Of a stretch of 41,262 nt of DNA, positions 26,126-34,719 are shown piece after piece (position 1 is the stretch's first letter; the number at the start of each line of letters is the position of its first letter). The stretch spans positions 1-41,262 of the forward strand of contig JADGAY010000010.1 in the NCBI GenBank assembly GCA_015231775.1, in the 5' to 3' direction. The notes beneath the pieces were generated by a model. The model was not told the DNA's origin, searched no databases, and saw only the letters and a list, made by a program, of their open reading frames with translations. The DNA is from Magnetococcales bacterium (lineage in GTDB: Bacteria > Pseudomonadota > Magnetococcia > Magnetococcales > Magnetaquicoccaceae). A program made the position numbers and the translations under genes.

Positions 26126-26257
26126 AACCGATATGTCACGCCAAGTGGCGTTCAGGGGGCAAAAGGTACCAGGAAGGGGGATTGACCGATTATTGCAGCG
26201 TGTAACGAACGATGCGACGCCAGGCAAGAAGCTCCCTGCCCGGCAGTTTCTGCCCGA

Positions 26258-26647
26258 TCAGGCCTCGGGCGTTTTTGCCGGAATTGTGCCGGGGGGCACC
26301 GATGGGGAGGCGATTTCCGACAACAGATCGCGCACTCGGGTCACGAGATCCGGAAGTCTCCGGGTAACGGTCAGCCACACGATCTCGTGATCGACATCAA
26401 AATACCCATGAATCAAACGATTGCGCATGGCAATCATGGCCCGCCATGGCACATGCGTCGCTTGATCACGACATGCGTCGGACAGATCTCCCGCCGCTTC
26501 ACCGATCACCTCCAGGCACCGGATCAAGGCATGCAGAAGCATCCGATCGGTATGCAGATCGGCCAAGACCCGCCCCTCGACAAAGCTCAAGGCATCCGTG
26601 GCCGCGTCCAACATGTGGCGCAGCGGTACGTGATCATCCCGAGACAT
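26258..26647 (-). CDS. hepT: HepT-like HEPN-domain toxin (DUF86)
   Basis: The 129-aa helical protein carries the HEPN RNase motif RNRLIH followed by GY (RNRLIHGYFDVD, about residues 76-87), as in HepT toxins. It pairs with the nucleotidyltransferase gene just upstream; the two overlap by 14 bp, a typical MNT-HEPN arrangement. The toxin would cleave RNA and be neutralised by adenylylation of a Tyr near the motif; Tyr of the HGY motif is present. I chose ATG 26647 over an in-frame TTG two codons earlier. It lies between the flagellar operon and a nitronate monooxygenase, on the same strand as both. Confidence 0.88.
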   Translation of the reverse strand: MSRDDHVPLRHMLDAATDALSFVEGRVLADLHTDRMLLHALIRCLEVIGEAAGDLSDACRDQATHVPWRAMIAMRNRLIHGYFDVDHEIVWLTVTRRLPDLVTRVRDLLSEIASPSVPPGTIPAKTPEA

Positions 26648-26939
26648 ATTCAACCCGCGCCGTATTCAACACCTGATCCCGGAAATAGCGGCTCAACTCC
26701 CCCAAGGTACGCAGATCAACCTTGCGACCATCGAGCAGATTGGACAGTTCTGTCTCCATTTCAACCAGAGAAAAATAGTCGGGTGCCTGACCCGGCACGA
26801 ACTCAACCAACAGATCCACATCGCTGTCCGGGCCATCCTGCCCGCGCGACATGGAACCAAACAACGCGAGACGCAGGATTGACCTCCTCCGACAGAATTC
26901 GCTCAAGATCGATTGCGGCAATAATGGCTCAGGAACCAT
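26634..26939 (-). CDS. mntA: MntA-like minimal nucleotidyltransferase antitoxin
   Basis: The 101-aa protein has the nucleotidyltransferase motif GSX10DXD in LFGSMSRGQDGPDSDVDLLVEF (about residues 27-48), with both metal-binding Asp residues, and a C-terminal helical part ending in YFRDQVL. It should transfer AMP to the adjacent HepT toxin and silence it. ATG 26939 is chosen for its GGAGGTG SD about 9 nt upstream; an open frame extends 39 codons further but has no such site. It is the first gene of the pair. Confidence 0.88.
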   Translation of the reverse strand: MVPEPLLPQSILSEFCRRRSILRLALFGSMSRGQDGPDSDVDLLVEFVPGQAPDYFSLVEMETELSNLLDGRKVDLRTLGELSRYFRDQVLNTARVEYVSG

Positions 26940-27138
26940 CTCGTGCTTCACCTCCAGGACGAATGGCACGCCAACATAACCCACCTCTGGCGGCCTGATT
27001 CCGGGCCATGTTCGCGGCATCGTTTCGGCAAAGGGGCAAAGCGATGCCGCAGCCAAGGCTGCGCGCAGCTTTTTTCGCAGCGCGGGTCATAAAAAAACTA
27101 AAGAAAAACCTGGGAAACTCTGTCTCCAAACCTCCGCC

Positions 27139-27163
27139 GGGGAGCTTCGGCCCCCGAAGCCCC
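27139..27163 (-). terminator. GC-rich hairpin downstream of the nitronate monooxygenase gene
   Basis: GGGG-A-GCTTCGG pairs with CCGAAGCCCC about 30 bp beyond the stop codon. No immediate T tract follows on the minus strand, so terminator function is tentative. Another hairpin (CGCAGCC-AA-GGCTGCG) is at 27048-27063. Confidence 0.35.
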
Positions 27164-27192
27164 GCAACCGCTACAAAACAACCCACCCCGCC

Positions 27193-28182
27193 TCACCCAT
27201 CCAGACGCGCGACCAGCTCCTCGATGATCGTGGCCGCCGGCTGAATGGCACGCACCATGCCGACGCTCTGGCCGGCCATCACCGAACCGAACTCCACATC
27301 CCCGTCGATGGCCGCGCGGCGCAAGGCCCCGGCCCAGAAGTGCTCCAGCTCCAACTGGGCCTCGGCGCGCGGCTTGCTCCCCTCGCGCACCTGGCGCACC
27401 AGTTCCAATTGCAACTGGTTGAACCGCTCGGTCCCCTTGTTGGCCAACGCCCGCACCGGAATCACCGGCAAGATGGGATCGAACTGCACGGTCACCACCG
27501 CATCGCGCGCCTGGGCCTGAATGAACTTCTGCTTGAAGTTGGCATGGGCCACACACTCCTCGGCGCAGACGAAACGGGTTCCCACCTGCACCCCGGCGGC
27601 GCCCAGGGCGGACATGGCCGCGGTCATCGCGCTGTCGGCGATCCCCCCTGCCACGAAAACCGGCACCTCCCGCACATGCGGCAGAATCTCCTGGGCCAGC
27701 ACCAGGGTCGAGACCGGCCCCACATGGCCGCCCGCCTCGTGCCCCTCGATGATCAACGCATCCACCCCGCGCTGGATAAACCGCTTGGCCAGGGCCAACG
27801 ACGGCGCGAACAGGATCACCTTCACCCCACCGGCCCGCAACGCCTCCACGGTCTCGCGACCCGGCATCCCCCCGGCCAGCACGCAGTGGGTCACCTTCTC
27901 CTCCACGACCATGGCCACATAATCGGCCAGGGCGGGATGCATGATGATGAGGTTGATGCCGAACGGCTTGTCGGTGAGGGCGCGGGTGGCGCGCACCTCG
28001 GCTCGGGCCAACTCCACCGGCATGCTCCCGGTGGCCAGCACGCCGAATCCGCCGGCATTGGAGATGGCCGCCACCAGATGACGCTCGGAGAGCCAGGACA
28101 TGGCACCCCCCAGAACAGCCTGCCGGACACCCAGAAAATCCCTCCCCCGCTTCCAGGAGTCGGAAACTGTCGCGTTGGTCAT
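27193..28182 (-). CDS. Nitronate monooxygenase / 2-nitropropane dioxygenase family flavoprotein
   Basis: The 329-aa TIM-barrel protein has the NMO/NPD pattern: an N-terminal PIxxGxMxW-like segment (RQAVLGGAMSWLSERHLVAAISNAGGFG), KPFGINLI, and the catalytic-His motif IIEGHEAGGHVG. VFVAGGI, the ALGAAGVQVGTRF flavin phosphate-binding loop and a C-terminal helix complete it. It would bind FMN and oxidise nitronates such as propionate-3-nitronate. Some members are enoyl-ACP reductase (FabK)-like or of unknown substrate. ATG 28182 has a GGGGAGA SD; the frame before it runs into the upstream terminator region. It appears to be transcribed on its own. Confidence 0.9.
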   Translation of the reverse strand: MTNATVSDSWKRGRDFLGVRQAVLGGAMSWLSERHLVAAISNAGGFGVLATGSMPVELARAEVRATRALTDKPFGINLIIMHPALADYVAMVVEEKVTHCVLAGGMPGRETVEALRAGGVKVILFAPSLALAKRFIQRGVDALIIEGHEAGGHVGPVSTLVLAQEILPHVREVPVFVAGGIADSAMTAAMSALGAAGVQVGTRFVCAEECVAHANFKQKFIQAQARDAVVTVQFDPILPVIPVRALANKGTERFNQLQLELVRQVREGSKPRAEAQLELEHFWAGALRRAAIDGDVEFGSVMAGQSVGMVRAIQPAATIIEELVARLDG

Positions 28183-28286
28183 GATTGCGTTCTCCCCACA
28201 AACTGAAACGATGGTCGAGCCACCGGCTTGATAAACACCGATCCATCGATCGGCTTCCTCTTGATATCGCCCTGATAACACGAAAA

Positions 28287-28314
28287 GACCGGGCACTCAG
28301 GCCCGGTCCCTTTT
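28287..28314 (-). terminator. Intrinsic terminator after the 133-aa gene
   Basis: GACCGGGC-6 nt-GCCCGGTC, an 8-bp perfect stem, has TTTT following on the minus strand (and CCTTTT on the plus strand). It lies about 90 bp past the stop of the gene at 28405. Confidence 0.8.
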
Positions 28315-28404
28315 CGATCACGCCTCCCGCTTGATACCACGCATCGCGAGCACAGCGTCAAAAATATCAAGGCACGTTTCTTGCGTTAACTTCTCGAACC
28401 ATTC

Positions 28405-28806
28405 TCAAGCGGCGGCGGCGATGGGATTCAGGTCGTCCTGAAGCTCATCTGCGTCGTCCGGCAGGGAAACGGCGCCACGGGCCGCGCTCTTTTTGCTGGA
28501 AGAGGGGCCGATGCAGACCTTCAGACGCTCCTCGAGACGATTGAGGGCCCACTTGGGGTCGATGTTGACCAGGGAACAGATCCAGTTGAACGAACCGGGC
28601 TCCATGGAGGAAGAGTGAAACCATTTCCGCAGGGTGCGATAGTCGTACCGGAAGACCGGATCCTCCATCACGGCGGGATCCTGACGATAGCGCTCCAAGG
28701 CAACCAGATCGCGGACCGCGCGATCCATGACCGCCATCCAGAGGTGGGTGTCGTTGTTGTCCACGGCAGGCTCATGCAAAAATTCGGAAACGACCGATTT
28801 ATTCAT
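28405..28806 (-). CDS. Hypothetical protein, 133 aa
   Basis: I do not recognise a named family. The central part, LWMAVMDRAVRDLVALERYRQ… RKWFHSSSMEPGSFNWICSLVNIDP, has the WF.S….SF.W.C..L.IDP pattern that I associate with small proteobacterial and phage proteins of unknown function. The C-terminal third is low complexity (SSSKKSAARG, acidic stretch, AAAA). No signal peptide or membrane helix is present. A good SD (AGGGAG) precedes the ATG, and a terminator follows, so it is a monocistronic unit divergent from cheA. Confidence 0.7.
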   Translation of the reverse strand: MNKSVVSEFLHEPAVDNNDTHLWMAVMDRAVRDLVALERYRQDPAVMEDPVFRYDYRTLRKWFHSSSMEPGSFNWICSLVNIDPKWALNRLEERLKVCIGPSSSKKSAARGAVSLPDDADELQDDLNPIAAAA

Positions 28807-29231
28807 CGTGCAACTCTCCCTGTTAGACCAGAAGGCCCGTTTATAGAAGTATTGAACAAGAAAACGCCCGATGGGAAGCGTGACACCTTAAAGCCCTTGG
28901 GCTTTCCGGTATCCTTCCGACGAACCCTGGGGAGGCGGTCATGACGAGGGAAAGATCCCGCTTTGGGGCCGCGTCCCATTTTGTAACATAGCGTCAATGG
29001 GAAAAAATGCAATCAAAGCGCGTTAATCATAGCCGAATCCAAGCAAAAATGATATAGAAATTTTCGTTCCGATCCATTTTCATGCGCCTTGTGCGCCGAC
29101 CGGAGGATTCCCCCTTCGTTCGTCTTGATTTATCGGGTTCATTCCCGATACACTGATATGTGCCGTCGCCAGTAGGCGTGGGCTGTAACCACTTCGCAAC
29201 ACCTGTCGCGCGTTCAGGGGAAATTGTCGTC
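28807..29231. other. Divergent intergenic region (425 bp) between the 133-aa gene and cheA
   Basis: It contains a 16-nt near-perfect palindrome AAAGCCCTTGGGCTTT (28890-28905) that could be an operator, and a moderately AT-rich part (28985-29060). No gene is seen. Both divergent promoters must lie here, but no sigma-54 or sigma-28 consensus was found. Confidence 0.45.
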
Positions 29232-32200
29232 ATGGCCGAGGAAGATGATGAACTTTTGGGCATGTTCGTGCAGGAAGCCACCGAGCATTTGGAAACCATC
29301 GAGCCGGATCTTCTGACCCTGGAAGAACAAGGCGACAACACGGATCCGGAGATCATCAACCGGCTCTTCCGCAGCGTCCATTCGATCAAGGGTTCCGCCG
29401 GATTCTTCGGACTATCCAGCATCACCAAGCTGAGCCACACCATGGAGAACCTCCTGGGCAAAGTCCGGGAAAAATCCATGTCGGTGTCGCCGGCGGTCAC
29501 GGACAGCCTGTTGTCGGGACTCGACAAGCTGCAAACCATGATCCACGACGTTTCCGCCAGCGAATCGGTGGATGCCACCGAACAGATCGCCACCATCCAG
29601 GCCATCCTGGAGGGGAGCGGCGTGGGTGGAGCGCCCAAGCCGGCCCCGGCAGCCGCCCCCGCCACCCCGCCACCCGCCGCGGCGGCGCCACCACCGCCCA
29701 AGCCCGAACCCGCGCCGGAACCCGCGCCGGTGGCCCACGTCACCCCCGCATCCGGTGGCGACTCCAGGAAGGTGGAGATCAAGACCTTCGATCTGGGCCG
29801 TTATCCCGACGCGGTCAACGAGGCGGTCACCCATGGCCGACGTTTTTTCTCCATCGCCATCGACCTGCCCCAGGGCAAGGACGAGCGGGTCGATCTGTTC
29901 AACACCACCAAGTCGCTGATGGAGTCGGTCGGTTCGATCGTCGCCACCGAACCGCCGTTCCAGAGCAACAAGGAGCTCGAATCCCTGAGCGCCTCCTCCC
30001 TGTCGGTGCTGCTCTCCACGGTGCTCGAGGATGACCTGTTGCTCTCGTTGTTGCAGGTTGACAACGACCATATCCTGAAACAGGCGATCTCCGCTACCGT
30101 GGCCCAGGCGGCCAAACAGGGCACCCCCGCCCCGGCGCCCGCCAAGGCGGCGACCTCCGCCAAACCCCGCGACGACGACGACGACGACGATGACGATTCC
30201 GGTCCACGCGCCAAGGAGGCCCACACCCCGCGTCTGAAGAAGCCCAGATACGCCCCTTCCGCCAAGCGCGGCGCCGCGGCCAAACCCGGCACCCAGGCCA
30301 ACAAAAGCTCCAGTCCGACGGTCGAGGAGACCCTGCGCGTCAGCGTCTCCCTGCTCGACGAACTGATCAACAACGCCGGCGAGCTGGTGCTGGCCAGAAA
30401 CCAGCTCTCCCGCGCCGCGGTGGAGGTCCAGGCCAAGTTCCCCCACTTCGGACCCCTGGTTCAGAACCTCGACTCCATCACCAGCCGCATCCAGGAACGG
30501 GTCATGCAGGCCCGCATGCAGCCGGTCTCGGTGGTGTTCAACAAGTTCCCGCGCATCGTGCGTGATCTGGCCCACAAGCTGGGCAAGAAGATCGATCTGG
30601 AACTGCGCGGCGGCGACGTGGACCTCGACAAGTCGGTGATCGAGCATCTCTCCGATCCCCTGACCCACATGATCCGCAACGTGGCCGATCATGCCATCGA
30701 ACTGCCCCAGGATCGTCTGGCCAGCAACAAGCCGGAGGCCGGTCAGGTGGAGTTGGCCGCCTATCACGAAAACGGCATGGTCAACATCTCGCTGGCCGAC
30801 GACGGCGCGGGCATCGACGCCGAGCGGGTCAAGGCCAAGGCCCTGGAGCGCGGTGTGATCACCGAACGCCAGGCCGACACCATGAGCGAGGAGGATGCCC
30901 TGGATCTGATCTTCGCCCCCGGCTTCTCCATGGCCAAGAAGGTCTCGGACGTCTCGGGCCGTGGCGTGGGCATGGACGTGGTGCGCACCAACATCGAAAA
31001 ACTCGGTGGCACGGTGCAGATCCTCTCCAAGGTCGGCAAGGGGACCAACATCATCCTCAAACTCCCCCTGACCCTGGCCATCATCCCGGCGATGATCGTC
31101 TCGGCGGGGAACCAGCGCTTCGCCATTCCCGAAATCGGCCTGGTCGAGATCGTGCGCGTGGCCGAATCGGAGCGCGCCCAGCAGATCGAGATCGTCGGCA
31201 GCGCCCCGGTGCTGCGGCTGCGCAACATGCTGCTCCCCCTGGTCGATCTCACCGATGTCCTCAACATCCCTCGGGTGCTCCAGGACGGCGCCTCCCCCGA
31301 CCGACGCGAACGGTTCTCCGATCGCCGCAACGGCCAACGCAAGGCCCAGGATGCCGCGGACGGCAAGAGTGATCGCCGCGACGGACTGCCGCCCCCCTCG
31401 GACCGTCGCGATCCGCACACCCTGGTGGCCTACGTGATGGTGCTCAACGTGGGTGGCAACGAGTTCGGCATGGTGGTGGACGAAGTGCTCGACAGCGAAG
31501 AGATCGTCGTGAAGCCGCTCCCCTCGTTCTTCAAGGACAACCCCTGCTTCTCGGCCACCACCATCCTCGGCGATGGCAGCGTCTCCCTGATCATCGACTA
31601 CGCCGGTTTGATGGAGCAGGCCAGGATCAACTTCAGCAACGTGGAACGGGCCACGCGCATGGACCTCGACGAGGAGCGCCGGGCCGCCCTGCGCGAACGT
31701 CAGAACATCATCCTGCTCGAAACCGGCACCGGACTCATCATGGGCATCGTCCACTCCATGGTGCGCCGCGTGGAGAAGATCTCCCCGAAACTGCTCGACA
31801 CCATCGGCGGTCTCCCCTATGTCCGTTACGACGGCAAGACCTTCCGCGCCATCTACCCGGATCATGTCCTGGGGCTCGAGGGAATGGGACTCTCCCGCAA
31901 CACCATGGATTCGGAGGAAGAGGAGGATCTCAACCTCTGCATGGTGGTGCCGAACATCCCGGACATCCAGGCCGGTCTGATCTTCTCGCGCATCATCGAC
32001 ACCCGCGAGACCAACATCGACCTGGATTGCCGCGCCATCCAGGCGCCGGGACTGTTCGGATCCGCGCAGATCGACGACCGGGTGGTACTCTTCCCGGATG
32101 TCAACGCGGTGTTCGAAATGGCCGGCATCCGTCCGCCGTGGATGCCGCCGCAGGTCGAAGGGTCCGGATTCCGTGCCCTGGTGGTGGACGACACCCCGTT

Positions 32201-32525
32201 CCTGCGGGTGTTGACCAGCAACTACCTGAGTTCCGTGGGCTTCGATGTGGATCAGGCCGAGGATGGTCAGGCGGCGATCAGCATGCTCAATCACGGCGAC
32301 TACGACCTGTTGGTCACCGATCTCAACATGCCGGTGATGGACGGCTTCGAGCTGGCCAACGAACTCAATGGCACGCCCCACGCCGAAATCCCGATGATCG
32401 CCACCACCTCCTCCATCTCCTCGGAGCTGGAGGATCGCTGTGCCCGTGCCGGATTCGTGAGCTGCGTGCCGGCCATCGACAAGAATCGCCTGCTCAAGGT
32501 GGTCTCCACCTTGCGGCCTCGTTGA
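29232..32525 (+). CDS. cheA: Chemotaxis histidine kinase CheA with C-terminal receiver
   Basis: The 1097-aa protein starts with an Hpt domain (His50 in FRSVHSIKGSAGFFG). A Pro/Ala-rich linker, a second conserved block (about 175-300) and a run of nine Asp followed by a basic stretch come next. The dimerisation domain (about 365-440), the CheA ATPase (HMIRNVADHAIE, DDGAGID, GRGVGMDVV; about 450-605), a CheW domain (about 611-800) and a second CheW-like block (about 816-960) follow. The receiver (976-1097) has acceptor Asp1030 but Val-Pro where Lys-Pro is normal. A charged Asp/Arg-rich insertion (about 683-730) sits inside the first CheW domain. ATG 29232 follows AGGGGA. It heads the chemosensory cluster. 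Confidence 0.95.
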   Translation: MAEEDDELLGMFVQEATEHLETIEPDLLTLEEQGDNTDPEIINRLFRSVHSIKGSAGFFGLSSITKLSHTMENLLGKVREKSMSVSPAVTDSLLSGLDKLQTMIHDVSASESVDATEQIATIQAILEGSGVGGAPKPAPAAAPATPPPAAAAPPPPKPEPAPEPAPVAHVTPASGGDSRKVEIKTFDLGRYPDAVNEAVTHGRRFFSIAIDLPQGKDERVDLFNTTKSLMESVGSIVATEPPFQSNKELESLSASSLSVLLSTVLEDDLLLSLLQVDNDHILKQAISATVAQAAKQGTPAPAPAKAATSAKPRDDDDDDDDDSGPRAKEAHTPRLKKPRYAPSAKRGAAAKPGTQANKSSSPTVEETLRVSVSLLDELINNAGELVLARNQLSRAAVEVQAKFPHFGPLVQNLDSITSRIQERVMQARMQPVSVVFNKFPRIVRDLAHKLGKKIDLELRGGDVDLDKSVIEHLSDPLTHMIRNVADHAIELPQDRLASNKPEAGQVELAAYHENGMVNISLADDGAGIDAERVKAKALERGVITERQADTMSEEDALDLIFAPGFSMAKKVSDVSGRGVGMDVVRTNIEKLGGTVQILSKVGKGTNIILKLPLTLAIIPAMIVSAGNQRFAIPEIGLVEIVRVAESERAQQIEIVGSAPVLRLRNMLLPLVDLTDVLNIPRVLQDGASPDRRERFSDRRNGQRKAQDAADGKSDRRDGLPPPSDRRDPHTLVAYVMVLNVGGNEFGMVVDEVLDSEEIVVKPLPSFFKDNPCFSATTILGDGSVSLIIDYAGLMEQARINFSNVERATRMDLDEERRAALRERQNIILLETGTGLIMGIVHSMVRRVEKISPKLLDTIGGLPYVRYDGKTFRAIYPDHVLGLEGMGLSRNTMDSEEEEDLNLCMVVPNIPDIQAGLIFSRIIDTRETNIDLDCRAIQAPGLFGSAQIDDRVVLFPDVNAVFEMAGIRPPWMPPQVEGSGFRALVVDDTPFLRVLTSNYLSSVGFDVDQAEDGQAAISMLNHGDYDLLVTDLNMPVMDGFELANELNGTPHAEIPMIATTSSISSELEDRCARAGFVSCVPAIDKNRLLKVVSTLRPR

Positions 32526-32716
32526 GGATAGGGCATGCGAAACAAAACCCGCGAGGATGTCGGGTGATTTCCCTTCGGAGTCACCCGTCGATCCTGGTAC
32601 GAAACGCCTTCGCACCCGGATCTCGCCCTGTTTTGCCAATTGGCGGGCCCGTCAAGGCCCGCGCCGGCGGTTCGGTTCCGACCGAACGCCTTTGAGCCAT
32701 CGGAGAATCTTGCGCC

Positions 32717-33208
32717 ATGCTCGTCAGCACCTTCACCCTGGGCGACCTCTATCTGGGGATCGACATTCTCCTGGTCCGGGAGATCAACCGGTCCATGGAG
32801 TGCACCCCGGTTCCCGGTTCGCCGGACTACATTCGCGGCATGCTCAACATCCGCGGTCGCGTGATCACCCTGTTCGATCTGCGCTCCCGACTCTGCTGGT
32901 CCAAACCCGATTCGGGCGAAGCGCGGGTCAAGCAGTACAACGTCATCATGAAGACCCGTGACGAGGTGATGAAGATCGATCACGAACTGGCCATGACCAA
33001 GTGTCCCTGGGAGGATCCGGTGGGTCTGGCGGTGGATCAACTGGGCGACGTGCGCGACATCGTGGACGACAACATCCTGCCGCCCCCCGCCAATCTGACC
33101 GGCATCGCCGCCGACTTCGTGCATGGCGTGGTGGAGTTCGAACGCAATCTTCTGATCATCCTCGACGTCACCACGGTGCTGGGGCTGAACAACCAGGCCT
33201 CCAGTTAA
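32717..33208 (+). CDS. cheW: Chemotaxis coupling protein CheW
   Basis: The 163-aa protein has the CheW fold: [18 protein letters not shown], then [31 protein letters not shown], a middle segment with [13 protein letters not shown], and a final strand [22 protein letters not shown]. It couples receptors to CheA. The loop between the two halves (about 60-95, [10 protein letters not shown]…) is longer than usual. It is 190 bp after cheA; that gap holds a GC-rich hairpin (GGCGGGCC/GGCCCGCGCC near 32642) and no gene. SD GGAGA precedes the start. Confidence 0.93.
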   Translation: MLVSTFTLGDLYLGIDILLVREINRSMECTPVPGSPDYIRGMLNIRGRVITLFDLRSRLCWSKPDSGEARVKQYNVIMKTRDEVMKIDHELAMTKCPWEDPVGLAVDQLGDVRDIVDDNILPPPANLTGIAADFVHGVVEFERNLLIILDVTTVLGLNNQASS

Positions 33209-33213
33209 GTGTG

Positions 33214-34188
33214 ATGACCGGCGGGAATGAACAACTGATTCGGGAAATTCGTGCCGAAATCTCGCGCGAAACCGACAGCATGCGTCACGAGATGCATCAG
33301 ATCCGCTCCCTCGTTCAGGACGCGATCGTCAAGTTGACCGACAGCTTCAACGGTCTGCGCGACAAGTCCAACGAACAACACGATCTGGTCGCTTCACTCA
33401 CCCAGTCCATGGATGTCTCGAACAAGGAGTCGGATCAGTCGACCATCAGCGTGCGCAAATTCGTCGCCGAGACCGACAAGATCTTGCGTACCTTCGTGGA
33501 TCACATCATCCTGGTCAGCCGGCAGAGCATGGAGATGGTCCACCGGATCGATGCCCTCTCCACGCAGATGCAGGAGGTGGTGTTGCTGATCAAGGACATC
33601 AACGGCATCGCGGAGCAGACCCATGTGCTCTCCCTCAACGCCCGGATCGTGGCCGCGCGCGCCGGACAGGCGGGACGCTCGTTCGCGGTGGTGGCCGACG
33701 AGGTGCGCAAGCTGGCCGGGAACTCCCATGAGTTCTCCAGCAAGATCAGCGACGTGATCGATCACGCACGGGAGAACATCGTCAGCACCAAGGAGATCAT
33801 CGAACACATGGCCTCCAAGGACATGAGCTTCGCGATCGAATCCAAGGGGCGGGTCGATTTCATGATGGACGAGGTGAACGCCATCGACGAGATGACGAGC
33901 CGAACCATCACCCAGGTGGCGGCGATCACCGAGGACATCAACATGCGCGTGGGCATCGCGGTGATGTCGTTGCAGTTCGAGGACATGGTCACCCAATTGA
34001 CCCAGAGCATGGAGCGAAAGTTCGCGGTTCTCGAGCAGATGGTCTCCATCATACCGCCGGAGATGGACGCCAAGGCAGAGAGTCACGTCCGGGCGTCGCT
34101 TGCCGAACAGGTGGAGCGGTTCGACGTCGCCGACCGTCAGGCGGTGCAGCAGACCAACATGGACGAAGGGGATATCGAGCTGTTCTGA
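33214..34188 (+). CDS. Soluble methyl-accepting-chemotaxis-type signalling protein
   Basis: The 324-aa cytoplasmic protein is nearly all coiled coil. It contains the receptor hairpin motif ([37 protein letters not shown]) that contacts CheA and CheW. It has no membrane helix, no ligand-binding domain and no HAMP, and ends in an acidic tail (DEGDIELF). ATG 33214 begins 5 bp after the cheW stop, so the two are translationally linked. The signal may come from partner proteins, or it may act as a cluster-specific receptor or adaptor. The methylation helices are short; whether CheR and CheB act on it is unclear. Confidence 0.85.
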   Translation: MTGGNEQLIREIRAEISRETDSMRHEMHQIRSLVQDAIVKLTDSFNGLRDKSNEQHDLVASLTQSMDVSNKESDQSTISVRKFVAETDKILRTFVDHIILVSRQSMEMVHRIDALSTQMQEVVLLIKDINGIAEQTHVLSLNARIVAARAGQAGRSFAVVADEVRKLAGNSHEFSSKISDVIDHARENIVSTKEIIEHMASKDMSFAIESKGRVDFMMDEVNAIDEMTSRTITQVAAITEDINMRVGIAVMSLQFEDMVTQLTQSMERKFAVLEQMVSIIPPEMDAKAESHVRASLAEQVERFDVADRQAVQQTNMDEGDIELF

Positions 34189-34275
34189 TGCCCACCCGTG
34201 TCGTGAGCCTCTGGCTGATGACAGGGAATTGATAGTTATTTTTCACCCATCCTTCTTTGAAGACAGGAGATCGAT

Positions 34276-34590
34276 ATGTCAGGTACGATTCACGTCACCC
34301 GCAACGACAAGGAGACCATCATCGGTGTCAAAGGTCGGTTCAACTTCGAGATGCACTCCCAGTTCCGCGCCGCCTATCAGAGCGATGCCGGTGACGACAA
34401 TCAGGGGCGGCGCTTCGTGATCGACCTGGCCGGCACCGAGTACATCGACTCCTCTGCCCTGGGCATGCTGCTGTTGCTGCGCGAGGAGGCCGGCGCCAAC
34501 GAGTCGGACATCGAGATCATCAACACCCGACCCGAAATCCGCAAGATCCTGGAGACGGCCAACTTCCAACGTCTCTTCAAGATCGCCTGA
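34276..34590 (+). CDS. STAS-domain anti-sigma factor antagonist-like protein
   Basis: The 104-aa STAS protein has the motif VIDLAGTEYIDSSALGML, with the phosphorylatable Ser in the classical DSSALG context (about residue 59). SD AGGAG is 6 nt before the ATG. It sits directly before the receiver-PP2C-ATPase protein, which has both a phosphatase and an ATPase domain able to act on it. Together they look like a partner-switching switch inside the chemosensory operon. The target may be a c-di-GMP enzyme, a sigma/anti-sigma pair or a motility protein; none is encoded next to it. Confidence 0.9.
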   Translation: MSGTIHVTRNDKETIIGVKGRFNFEMHSQFRAAYQSDAGDDNQGRRFVIDLAGTEYIDSSALGMLLLLREEAGANESDIEIINTRPEIRKILETANFQRLFKIA

Positions 34591-34601
34591 CACTGCGTTT
34601 G

Positions 34602-34663
34602 GACCGTGGAACGCTTGCACGCCAAGGACACACGGTCTGGAGTGAGGGGGGTCTCCCCCCATC
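34602..34663. repeat. Dispersed paired-hairpin repeat, copy E
   Basis: GACCGTGGAACGC.. and ..ACACACGGTC form the first, imperfect hairpin. GGAGTGAGGGGGGTCTCCCCCCATC is the second module in forward orientation. It lies between the STAS gene and the PP2C gene. Confidence 0.75.
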
Positions 34664-34719
34664 ATTCACGCTTATCAGGCAACACCATGCCCGCGGATTG
34701 AAGAGGCGACATCATTGGC

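Noticed and set aside
27098-28321. Minus-strand frame of 407 codons overlapping the nitronate monooxygenase in another frame
   Set aside because: The Gly/Arg/Ala-rich composition is a frame-shift shadow; the monooxygenase frame carries all family motifs.
28890-28905. Palindrome AAAGCCCTTGGGCTTT as a terminator
   Set aside because: The stem is short, there is no useful loop or T tract, and it lies in a divergent promoter region. An operator is possible but unsupported.
29412-32639. Minus-strand open frame of 1075 codons opposite cheA
   Set aside because: It is a shadow of the GC-rich cheA gene: rich in His, Gly, Asp and Val from reverse codons, with no domain pattern and no ribosome-binding site. 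The plus strand has full CheA motifs.
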